Shown here: positions 1-5,514 of the stretch, in pieces | Numbering within the stretch: position 1 is the stretch's first letter | How the letters are laid out: each line of letters begins with the position of its first letter | NCBI GenBank assembly: GCA_023229945.1 | Contig: JALNYH010000040.1 | Location: 1 to 8,003, forward strand | Length of the DNA: 8,003 nucleotides | Origin: Arcobacteraceae bacterium | GTDB taxonomy: Bacteria > Campylobacterota > Campylobacteria > Campylobacterales > Arcobacteraceae | Reading direction: 5' to 3' | Program-made: the position numbers and the translations under genes | The notes under the pieces: model-generated | The model's input: only the letters and a program-made list of their open reading frames with translations | The model's database searches: none | What the model was told of the DNA's origin: nothing

Positions 1-14
1 GGGTGGCACCTCCA
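1..14 (+). tRNA. 3' tip of a tRNA, probably tRNA-Cys (partial)
   Basis: The first 14 bases read as the end of a tRNA cut by the window edge. Bases 1-3 (GGG) would close the T stem, 4-10 (TGGCACC) would be the 3' acceptor strand, T11 the discriminator, and 12-14 an encoded CCA. A U73 discriminator is typical of bacterial tRNA-Cys and tRNA-Gly. An acceptor strand implying a GGTGCCA-type 5' end suits tRNA-Cys better. A second tRNA follows after 23 bases, as expected in a tRNA cluster. The body and anticodon lie outside the window, so the identity is inferred. Confidence 0.5.
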
Positions 15-37
15 ATTTATAAACTATTGTTACACGT

Positions 38-126
38 GGATCTTTGGCTGAGTTGGTCGATAGCACCGGTCTTGAAAACCGGCGAGGGTAACACCTCCCA
101 GGGTTCGAATCCCTGAGGGTCCACCA
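38..126 (+). tRNA. tRNA-Ser(UGA)
   Basis: A complete cloverleaf can be folded by eye. The acceptor stem pairs GGATCTT (38-44) with AGGGTCC (116-122), including G-T pairs. The D arm is closed by GCT (47-49) and AGC (62-64). The anticodon stem CCGGT/ACCGG (66-70, 78-82) encloses loop CTTGAAA with anticodon TGA (73-75). A long class II variable arm (83-98, GAGG paired with CCTC) is typical of tRNA-Ser. The T arm is CAGGG/CCCTG (99-115) with loop TTCGAAT. The discriminator is A123 and CCA (124-126) is encoded. It reads UCA codons and wobble partners. Its 3' end borders mobile-element-like DNA, so it is a candidate integration site. Confidence 0.95.
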
Positions 127-169
127 CTTTTACACTCTTAGAATCCCCATAAATAGCGTATTCAAAGGC

Positions 170-183
170 AAATTTATAAATTT
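170..183. repeat. AT-rich perfect palindrome
   Basis: AAATTTATAAATTT is identical to its own reverse complement. It sits between the tRNA and the 3' end of the leftward gene. It could be a protein-binding site or part of a weak bidirectional stop. In DNA this AT-rich such a palindrome may also arise by chance. Confidence 0.55.
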
Positions 184-194
184 TAAAAATCGCT

Positions 195-214
195 TTGCTA
201 CCCTATTGCTACCC
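195..214 (+). repeat. Tandem direct repeat of TTGCTACCC
   Basis: TTGCTACCC occurs at 195-203 and again at 206-214, an 11-base period with only TA between. The units are more GC-rich than the surrounding DNA. They lie 69-88 bases past the end of tRNA-Ser, where integrase arm-type or excisionase sites of a tRNA-integrated element might lie. The repeat is directly visible; any recombination role is inferred. Confidence 0.6.
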
Positions 215-236
215 AATTTGTAATTTCTTTATCCAT

Positions 237-1298
237 TTATAAAACATTTAAAGACAGCTCTCTAAAATGGTCTTCATCTATCTCAAGTGGCTTATTTTTC
301 AATGCTTTAGGACATCTATAAAAAATTTTATTCTGATCAGGTACTTCAAAACGCAACTGTCTCAAAACCGTTGCAACTGAATTATAACTCACACCTAGCA
401 CTTCATTAAAATGCTTGATCAATATAACAGCCATATCATCGTAATCCGTATAGTTATCAGGCAAAATTTGCATTACATTTAATAAATCTTGATACAAATA
501 ATAGATATCACTTTCTTTATCAAAACGAAGTACTGTAAACTCATTATTAAGTTCTATAAAACTTTTTGCACTTTTTAGACTTTCTTCATAAAATGCTTTT
601 TGCAAGACTAGACCAAAACTTTTTACCAGTAGATCAAATAAAAATGGGTAGATGTAAGCTCCTTCATACATCATTATATAGTTCATATTCGCCTTTTTTA
701 TTGCTCTTCTTAAATGTGCAAGAATTTTCTTATTTTCACTTTTTTTATAGCTATTATCTATTATACCCTTGTAGACGTTATATTGAATTTGACAAGATGT
801 TTTGGAAGAAAAAATGTCATATATGTTGTTTATCTCTTCTTTCACAATTCTTAACGTTTCTTTAAGAACAACTTGTACTTCTTCAATTTTCATCTCTTCA
901 TCTGTTTTCTTATCAAAAAAAGTATCTAAAAAAAGTAATAAATCATTTTTTAGTAGCTCTTCCACTGATTCTTCTAAATAATAATAATGATCATGACTGA
1001 TTTCTTTCACACCCATGACTTCCCTGCACTCATCAATATGTTCTTGTTTAGATTCTCTAGAAATCACATATTTTATAGCATAATTAATAATCATATTAAC
1101 ACTAAAATCACCATAAATCCGAACGCCACTTCCTAGAAAATTTACTTCATCAAGAAAATTTTCCACATTAAGCCTACCGCTTTTTTTTAAGAGTTTAGTT
1201 TGGTATTTAATTGCATTTACAATACTTCGATATCTCCCATAATTTTTTCTAGGATCCAGTACAAACACACTTTCTGGTTTATTATTTAGATACATCAT
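237..1298 (-). CDS. Unrecognised 353-residue protein at the element edge
   Basis: I do not recognise this family. The protein has 353 residues, is soluble-looking, and shows no signal peptide or membrane segment. An acidic, probably helical region rich in E, K and L spans about residues 109-165. Near the C terminus, about residues 293-320, the stretch containing VSYNSVATVLRQLRF could be a small helix-turn-helix, which is only a hint. Translation should start at the first of two adjacent ATGs, because AAGGAG (complement of 1307-1312) lies 8 bases upstream of it. The stop is TAA at the complement of 237-239. The gene diverges from the AlpA-like gene across a 213-base control region and ends against the tRNA. 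It may be a regulator or an accessory protein of the element, but this is inferred from position alone. Its low GC matches the rest of the element. Confidence 0.85.
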   Translation of the reverse strand: MMYLNNKPESVFVLDPRKNYGRYRSIVNAIKYQTKLLKKSGRLNVENFLDEVNFLGSGVRIYGDFSVNMIINYAIKYVISRESKQEHIDECREVMGVKEISHDHYYYLEESVEELLKNDLLLFLDTFFDKKTDEEMKIEEVQVVLKETLRIVKEEINNIYDIFSSKTSCQIQYNVYKGIIDNSYKKSENKKILAHLRRAIKKANMNYIMMYEGAYIYPFLFDLLVKSFGLVLQKAFYEESLKSAKSFIELNNEFTVLRFDKESDIYYLYQDLLNVMQILPDNYTDYDDMAVILIKHFNEVLGVSYNSVATVLRQLRFEVPDQNKIFYRCPKALKNKPLEIDEDHFRELSLNVL

Positions 1299-1306
1299 TA
1301 TGTTTA

Positions 1307-1312
1307 CTCCTT
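1307..1312 (-). promoter_or_regulatory. Shine-Dalgarno of the leftward gene
   Basis: Read on the minus strand this is AAGGAG, 8 bases before the ATG at 1298. It favours the first of the two adjacent methionine codons as the start. Confidence 0.75.
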
Positions 1313-1350
1313 ATGAAATATTTTAAATTTAAGCATAAATAGAACAAGGT

Positions 1351-1386
1351 CTTAATAAATATGACAAATTGCAATATTTTATTAAG
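1351..1386. repeat. 9-bp perfect inverted repeat around an 18-base loop
   Basis: CTTAATAAA (1351-1359) is repeated as its reverse complement TTTATTAAG (1378-1386). Pairing can extend by three more A-T pairs if one T is bulged. The enclosed bases include the inverted TTTGTC motif copy at 1363-1368. There is no following T tract on either strand, so it looks more like an operator than a terminator. Confidence 0.55.
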
Positions 1387-1450
1387 AGTAATTTGAAAGT
1401 AATAGCATATTTGAAATGTTTTGTCTCGAAAATATTTGTCAAATTTTGTC
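1362..1450. promoter_or_regulatory. Cluster of TTTGTC motifs, candidate operators
   Basis: TTTGTC occurs three times on the plus strand, ending at 1425, 1440 and 1450, and once inverted at 1363-1368. The copies at 1434-1441 (ATTTGTCA) and 1362-1369 (TGACAAAT) are exact 8-bp reverse complements. The copies at 1419 and 1444 share TTTTGTC followed by CGAA. Three copies lie just upstream of the rightward -10 box, and the inverted copy sits at a -35-like position for the leftward gene. Regulator binding is inferred. Confidence 0.45.
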
Positions 1451-1474
1451 GAAGCAAAGACACCCTAACTGCTT

Positions 1475-1480
1475 TATACT
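1475..1480 (+). promoter_or_regulatory. -10 box (TATACT) of the rightward operon
   Basis: TATACT matches the sigma-70 -10 consensus at five of six positions and would give a leader of roughly 25 bases before the ATG at 1512. No well-spaced -35 is visible. A Shine-Dalgarno, TAAGGA at 1499-1504, follows and sits 7 bases from that ATG. This may be the only promoter for the genes from 1512 to 7587, because no other sizeable gap occurs in that run. Confidence 0.5.
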
Positions 1481-1511
1481 TTTCGCATCAATTCTAAATA
1501 AGGAATAATTC

Positions 1512-1754
1512 ATGGAAACTCATAGAGACAAAACCTATCAATATCTAATCAAAAAATACAATAGATTGACGATAGGGAAAAAAGAAATGGCTTCGGAACT
1601 AAATATATCAGCATCTACATTAGATCTATACATAAGTAAAGGCATGGGATTACCCCGATACAAAAAATTAGGAACCTCAAAAAATGCACGCGTCGTATTT
1701 AACATTCTTGATGTTTCAGAATTTTTAAATTCTGAACTCATCGAAACTATGTAA
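1512..1754 (+). CDS. AlpA/excisionase-like winged-helix DNA-binding protein
   Basis: This 80-residue protein has the layout of AlpA-type (MerR-like, HTH_17) small DNA-binding proteins. A helix-turn-helix lies around residues 19-44, with KKEMASELNISASTLDLYISKG as the core helices. A basic wing, PRYKKLG (48-54), is followed by the typical beta strand and closing helix ARVVFNILDVSEFL (59-72). Such proteins act as transcription activators or recombination directionality factors in phages and integrative elements. The start is the ATG preceded by TAAGGA. It is the first gene of the rightward run, adjacent to the repeat-rich control region, which fits autoregulation or a switch between integration and excision. 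The fold assignment is fairly secure; the precise role is inferred. Confidence 0.8.
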   Translation: METHRDKTYQYLIKKYNRLTIGKKEMASELNISASTLDLYISKGMGLPRYKKLGTSKNARVVFNILDVSEFLNSELIETM

Positions 1755-1772
1755 CTTTTACAAGGAAGCTTT

Positions 1773-2504
1773 ATGATAAAAACTAAAGATATCTCATGGT
1801 TTAGCCACGATTCAAATGCAAAAGATCATCCTAAATGCATGCTTATAATTGATCAAATGGGACTAGAAGCGTATGGAATTTTTTGGATACTGATCGAAAC
1901 ATTAAGGGAACAACATGATTATAGATATCCACTTTCTTTAATTCCAAGCCTTGCCAGAAAATACAATACAACAGTAGCCAAAATGGAAACAATTGTAAAA
2001 AACTACGATCTTTTCAAAATTGAAGATGACAACTTTTTTTGGAATCAAAGTTTAAAACGACGCATGCAATTTTTAGAAAACAAAAAATTACAACAAATCG
2101 AGGCAGGAAAAAAGGGGGTACTCGCAAAAAAAATGAAACAAGAGCAGCAACTGAAAGAATTGAGTCACATAGGCTCAACTAACCGACCCTCATTCGACCC
2201 TGTACCAATAAAAGAAAATAAAAAGAAACCTAATAAAAAGAAAGAAAAACTCTCTTTTTCCCAATTTAAAAATTTATTTTTAGAACAAAATAAGGACAAG
2301 ATTTTTTTTGTGGAAAATACAGACTTTGCAAAAACTACAACTTTTGAAATTAGCCCAGCTGGTTTTATAGTTAATATGCACAACAATAAGATTTTAACAA
2401 AAGAAGACGCTATGGAAGTATGGACAGCTCTTTATAAAGCCTACTCATCTGATTTATTAGATAAATATTTTATTAAGAAGGAGGAAGACTATGCAAAAGT
2501 TTAG
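1773..2504 (+). CDS. Replication-type protein with Lin1244/Lin1753-like (DUF4373) N-terminal domain
   Basis: The 243-residue product starts with a domain that closely fits the Lin1244/Lin1753-like (DUF4373) family. It shows WFSHDSNAKDHPK (9-21), MGLEAYGIFWILIETLREQ (29-47), a PLSLIPSLARKYN segment (53-65) and a closing FFWNQSLKRRM (88-98). This winged-helix-like domain occurs at the N terminus of phage and plasmid proteins thought to act in replication initiation. A basic, Q- and K-rich linker follows (about 104-160), then a C-terminal part (about 161-243) that I cannot assign. AAGGA (1762-1766) lies 6 bases before the ATG, and the gene starts 18 bases after the previous stop. Its end overlaps the next gene by 14 bases, suggesting coupled translation. 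The domain is recognised by motif; a replication role for this element is inferred. Confidence 0.82.
   Translation: MIKTKDISWFSHDSNAKDHPKCMLIIDQMGLEAYGIFWILIETLREQHDYRYPLSLIPSLARKYNTTVAKMETIVKNYDLFKIEDDNFFWNQSLKRRMQFLENKKLQQIEAGKKGVLAKKMKQEQQLKELSHIGSTNRPSFDPVPIKENKKKPNKKKEKLSFSQFKNLFLEQNKDKIFFVENTDFAKTTTFEISPAGFIVNMHNNKILTKEDAMEVWTALYKAYSSDLLDKYFIKKEEDYAKV
2478..2484 (+). promoter_or_regulatory. Strong Shine-Dalgarno (AAGGAGG) for the small trio gene
   Basis: A near-perfect AAGGAGG lies 6 bases before the ATG at 2491, inside the end of the upstream gene. It fixes the start and is the strongest ribosome site in the window, so the small protein may be made in excess over the two recombinases. 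Confidence 0.8.
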
Positions 2505-3075
2505 CCCCTTGGTAACAAGTATGCGAGTACGTATAATCGAGCTATTTAGCTATGAAAATATAAAAATAATGTTAGAAGCAGATCATTCTGAAACTCATAG
2601 TATTTCCAATAAATTTAATAGTATAGCTTTTCTAAAAATAGTTCAGCAACATCCTTTTGTTTTATTTGTAAAAAACAACACTTTAACTGCAAACACAGTT
2701 TCAAATAATGATTTATCCATGTATGCCACGAAAATCAATTATGCTATAAACCTTGATTTACTAACGTTTATCTTTAAAAATTTTAGCAATAAAGAGCTGG
2801 AAAATATTTTTATCAACTGTATTTTAGTGGAAACAAATGAGGATTTCAAAAAGATAGAAGTACTTAATATAGCTTGTTTTTTGGAAAAGTTTTTAGAAAT
2901 AAACAAGGAATGCCATATCAATAAATCTGGAAAATTAAATTATCGCAAGCTTGAACATATGTTTTTTTCAATATTTTCCAAAAATGAGTATAAAAAACTT
3001 ATGAAAAAACCAGGAAAATATTTTTTCCAATCAATTTTTGGCTTAAACGTGCATAGAAAAAAGGGTACACTTTGA
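2491..3075 (+). CDS. Unrecognised 194-residue first protein of the recombinase trio
   Basis: I see no known domain. The protein is 194 residues long, lysine- and phenylalanine-rich, with predicted helices through the middle (about 85-135) and a basic C-terminal part (about 145-194) ending in HRKKGTL. It has no signal peptide and no convincing membrane span. It begins inside the end of the preceding gene and its TGA overlaps the TTG start of the next gene by 4 bases (3072-3075), so it is tied to the 813-residue recombinase. Small unassigned partners of paired tyrosine recombinases are known, for example Tn554 TnpC, the third protein of recombinase-in-trio elements and GmtX of gamma-mobile-trio systems. 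By position it could be such an accessory factor, but I cannot show homology. Its base composition is among the most AT-rich in the window. Confidence 0.85.
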   Translation: MQKFSPLVTSMRVRIIELFSYENIKIMLEADHSETHSISNKFNSIAFLKIVQQHPFVLFVKNNTLTANTVSNNDLSMYATKINYAINLDLLTFIFKNFSNKELENIFINCILVETNEDFKKIEVLNIACFLEKFLEINKECHINKSGKLNYRKLEHMFFSIFSKNEYKKLMKKPGKYFFQSIFGLNVHRKKGTL

Positions 3076-5513
3076 GCATTAAAGAACTTTCAATAACTCT
3101 GTTTGGCTATTCTGATTCCTATGCTCTCTCGAATATTTTGATAGCTTTTAGAAAAGTCTTGTATTGTCACCGTCAAGAAGACGTAGCAGACAAATTACTT
3201 CAAGTTTTATCACCTAATATGTCTCTTCCAAAATTATTTCAAAAGATAGATAAAGCTATCAAAGAATTAGGTGACGAAACTTATATTCAGAAACTTGTAA
3301 AATCACCAAATCAGCTACAAAAGTCACCTCTAACATGGTTGTATTTTGCTCTTTTTTTTGCTCTCAATTTATCTAAAGATTCAGCTGTGAATTTTGAAAA
3401 AAATGAAAAAATCGAAGCTGTCTTACTCCTTGTTTTAAAGTTTCACTATTATTACGTTGTGTATCGAACTAAGCAACATACTATAGGCGATCGAAGCTTC
3501 TCATTTTATGTATCTGCTACAATAACTATAGTGCGCATCATAGAGTATTTAATAGTCTTTGCAAATGCTAATCATCCACATATAGATAATCTATATTTTT
3601 CTGACTTATTTTCTCTTGATGCTACTTTTTTGAAGCATACTACAGAACCATCATCACTTGAAAAAAGTTATTTTTTTATTAAATTCGACAAAAAAATAGG
3701 TAATTATTTAGTTTATCAAAACATCGTAGAAGACATTTACTTAAAAATAAATTCAAGCAGAATGATTCGAAAAGGGGAGCAAGTTGAAGACTCTCAGCTT
3801 AACCAAAATATCACTAGCTATCTTGGAAAAAGCTCTTCATCGTATCTACAATTGATGGATCTAGAAATAAATTATAGCGAGCAAGAGGGTGGAAGAGGTA
3901 ACTGGAGTGAACGTTACGAAATTCAGGATACCGAGGAAGAGGAATTCTTAAAATTTGTCAAAAAACAGCCCATATTTATCTCTTCAGAATATGCCCACGA
4001 AGAAATTTTGGAAGCTAAATCATTGCAAAAAAATGATCTTCGAGCATTCCCACAAAATGATCAAAAAAACGAGATTCCCAATCTTTACAAACAGCATTTA
4101 AGAAATAGAGCTTTTTCAGCAAATTTCACAAAACGTTCACTTCTTTTGGCTACTTCTTACGATATTCCACCTCTTCCTATTTTTAAAGACTTTCTGCTTT
4201 TTATGTCTCTAAAGCCGTTTTCTTCTTTTTTGAAAATTCATGATCTCCACAGAGCTCTTTTTGCCATAGATGCTATTTTAGGCATTGGTTATGTAAAAAT
4301 TATAGGTCTTTTACTTGAAGACAAAAAACAAGACATAACTATTGAAAATAACTACTTAACGCACAAAGTAGATCGCGATATTTTTGCAAAAAAAGAGAAA
4401 AATCCTTATTTGCAAGATACAAAAAATCAACTCATTTATAGGGTTCCACGGGGTCTACTACTACTTATAAATCGTGCAAAATCATATTTTATAGATTTTA
4501 GCGAAGAAGATAAGAAAAAACATTATACAAATGAAGCTGCACAACTATATTTCAGCTTCATGAAACAGCAAATGAAACTCTTTCCAAAACAAATTCACTT
4601 CAATGGAAACCAAATCTGGAAAATTATCAATGTCTACCGTCGCACCCATTTTCACGAAGATATGTCGACAATGTTTTGCATCGGCAAACACCTCCAAAAC
4701 GATACTCCTAGCTTGGCGTATGCTAGTACCAATAAACGTGCTCAAAACCATTCTCTTTTGCTCGATAAGCTTTACGAAACACTCGACATGCACATTTGCA
4801 TTGCCAAGCTTTTAAATGTTCCGCACTCGTTTTTGGCAACTGAAATCGAATTTAGTGACTCTCATCATTACGTAGGCTCATCACGGGCTGTTCTTCCTGA
4901 AAAAAGTCGTTCTTTTTTCAATAGACTCAAACAGTTATCTTTCACAGCAAGAGACCATGAAAAATACTTTAATTTAGTGGCTATTTATACGAGACATTCC
5001 CTTTCTCTTCTACTTGGCACTCGTGATTTTAGACACTCTTGTCCTCTGAATCGTGTTAGTTTTTCTATGCATACAATCGTCATTAGCGAAAAAGCTCAAA
5101 CCTTATCATCGGGCATTCGTTTGATACCTATATGCGAAAAAGCAGAAGAAATTATCCAATTTTATCAAGCAATGTGTCGTGAATACGGTATTGATCACCA
5201 AGAGATTTATCTATTACAAAATCAAGAGCATCAACTTTTTAGAAAAGATTTGGCATGTTCTCTCTTAGAAAAGTACGGCATTGAAGAGGAAATAATAAAT
5301 TTTATCAAATCTGTTCCCCTCAATACAGGGCGTCACTGTATTACAAAGCTTGCGATGGAGACTAATTTCAACATACATTATCTTAAGACCTTCATGGGGC
5401 ATTACATCTCAGGTGGCGAGCAGATGGGTATCTATGCAACTATTGATATGCAGGACTACATCAAACAAACTAGAGAACTGACCTCAAATATCGCAAAAGT
5501 ATATGGAGTTTAA
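3072..5513 (+). CDS. Large divergent tyrosine-recombinase/integrase family protein
   Basis: This 813-residue protein carries a tyrosine-recombinase catalytic domain in roughly its last 190 residues. Box I is GTRDFRH with R651. The beta-hairpin lysine is likely K674 in ISEK, followed by the usual R-LIPI strand. Box II is NTGRH (R754, H755), FMGH gives H777, and the nucleophile is probably Y788 in GIYATID. The His of the usual HxxR motif is replaced by Asn (N751). The GRH...MGH...G layout matches a known class of very large integrases. The N-terminal 600 residues are unassigned, with an acidic stretch near E288-E291. The start is TTG, with AAGGG (3061-3065) 6 bases upstream and a 4-base overlap with the previous stop; the next methionine is at residue 50. 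It is probably a strand-transfer enzyme or structural partner of the next recombinase. At 813 residues it is over twice the usual integrase length. Confidence 0.85.
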   Translation: MSIKELSITLFGYSDSYALSNILIAFRKVLYCHRQEDVADKLLQVLSPNMSLPKLFQKIDKAIKELGDETYIQKLVKSPNQLQKSPLTWLYFALFFALNLSKDSAVNFEKNEKIEAVLLLVLKFHYYYVVYRTKQHTIGDRSFSFYVSATITIVRIIEYLIVFANANHPHIDNLYFSDLFSLDATFLKHTTEPSSLEKSYFFIKFDKKIGNYLVYQNIVEDIYLKINSSRMIRKGEQVEDSQLNQNITSYLGKSSSSYLQLMDLEINYSEQEGGRGNWSERYEIQDTEEEEFLKFVKKQPIFISSEYAHEEILEAKSLQKNDLRAFPQNDQKNEIPNLYKQHLRNRAFSANFTKRSLLLATSYDIPPLPIFKDFLLFMSLKPFSSFLKIHDLHRALFAIDAILGIGYVKIIGLLLEDKKQDITIENNYLTHKVDRDIFAKKEKNPYLQDTKNQLIYRVPRGLLLLINRAKSYFIDFSEEDKKKHYTNEAAQLYFSFMKQQMKLFPKQIHFNGNQIWKIINVYRRTHFHEDMSTMFCIGKHLQNDTPSLAYASTNKRAQNHSLLLDKLYETLDMHICIAKLLNVPHSFLATEIEFSDSHHYVGSSRAVLPEKSRSFFNRLKQLSFTARDHEKYFNLVAIYTRHSLSLLLGTRDFRHSCPLNRVSFSMHTIVISEKAQTLSSGIRLIPICEKAEEIIQFYQAMCREYGIDHQEIYLLQNQEHQLFRKDLACSLLEKYGIEEEIINFIKSVPLNTGRHCITKLAMETNFNIHYLKTFMGHYISGGEQMGIYATIDMQDYIKQTRELTSNIAKVYGV
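5505..5508 (+). promoter_or_regulatory. Shine-Dalgarno (GGAG) that decides the start of the second recombinase
   Basis: GGAG lies 6 bases before the ATG at 5515. An earlier in-frame ATG at 5503 has no good ribosome site, and its own bases overlap this motif. The 5515 start is therefore preferred, leaving one base after the upstream TAA (5511-5513) and allowing termination-reinitiation coupling. Confidence 0.6.
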
Positions 5514-5514
5514 G

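Larger units (their letters stand above)
127..236. other. Spacer between tRNA-Ser and the leftward gene
   Basis: This 110-base spacer lies between two convergent transcripts. It has no plausible gene and no strong GC-rich hairpin followed by a T tract. A weak CAAAG/CTTTG pairing (163-167 with 193-197) could enclose the AT-rich centre. The spacer holds a 14-bp AT palindrome and a tandem 9-mer, listed separately. If the tRNA is the attachment site, the element begins in or just before this stretch. Confidence 0.6.
1299..1511. promoter_or_regulatory. Divergent promoter and operator region
   Basis: These 213 bases separate two genes read in opposite directions and must hold both promoters. For the rightward gene, TATACT at 1475-1480 is a good -10 box with no clear -35, as is common in Campylobacterota. 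For the leftward gene, TTGTCA (complement of 1362-1367) is a -35-like element, with TATTTATGCT-like sequence further on but no well-spaced -10. The region carries four TTTGTC motifs, two ATTTGAAA copies 18 bases apart (1391-1398 and 1409-1416), and a 9-bp inverted repeat. This density of short repeats suggests shared control of both transcripts. The AlpA-like protein encoded next door is the obvious candidate binder. Confidence 0.6.

Noticed and set aside
36..126. Alternative tRNA acceptor stem starting two bases earlier (GTGGATC paired with GGTCCAC)
   Set aside because: It pairs well, but the T stem must be followed directly by the 3' acceptor strand, which forces AGGGTCC (116-122) to pair with GGATCTT (38-44). 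The extra pairing arises because the CCA-end bases happen to match.
127..236. Possible remnant of an integrase C terminus on the minus strand
   Set aside because: The minus strand has an open stretch of about 30 codons reading GSNRVAKRF, but it starts after a stop, has no start codon with a ribosome site, and matches no motif I can name.
566..865. Plus-strand open frame of 99 codons inside the leftward gene
   Set aside because: It lies wholly opposite the 353-residue gene, which has a good ribosome site. Its translation is F-, L- and Y-rich, as expected from the antisense of an AT-rich coding strand.
2030..3360. Long A and T runs (for example near 2034-2040, 2302-2309 and 3352-3359) as programmed slippage sites or frameshift errors
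   Set aside because: The reading frames continue intact through all of them with sensible protein, and no alternative frame continues usefully after any run.
3360..3600. Hydrophobic segments of the 813-residue protein as membrane spans
   Set aside because: The segments are broken by charged and polar residues and lie in a protein with a clear cytoplasmic DNA-recombinase domain. Buried helices are more likely.
4545..4815. Open frames on both strands (4545-4793 minus, 4603-4815 plus) inside the large recombinase
   Set aside because: The recombinase frame runs straight through this slightly more GC-rich stretch, where stop codons are rarer by chance. Neither frame has a convincing ribosome site or family resemblance.
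5503..5514. ATG at 5503 as the start of the second recombinase
   Set aside because: It lacks a good ribosome site, whereas the ATG at 5515 has GGAG at 6-base spacing. The choice adds or removes only four residues, so it cannot be settled firmly from sequence.
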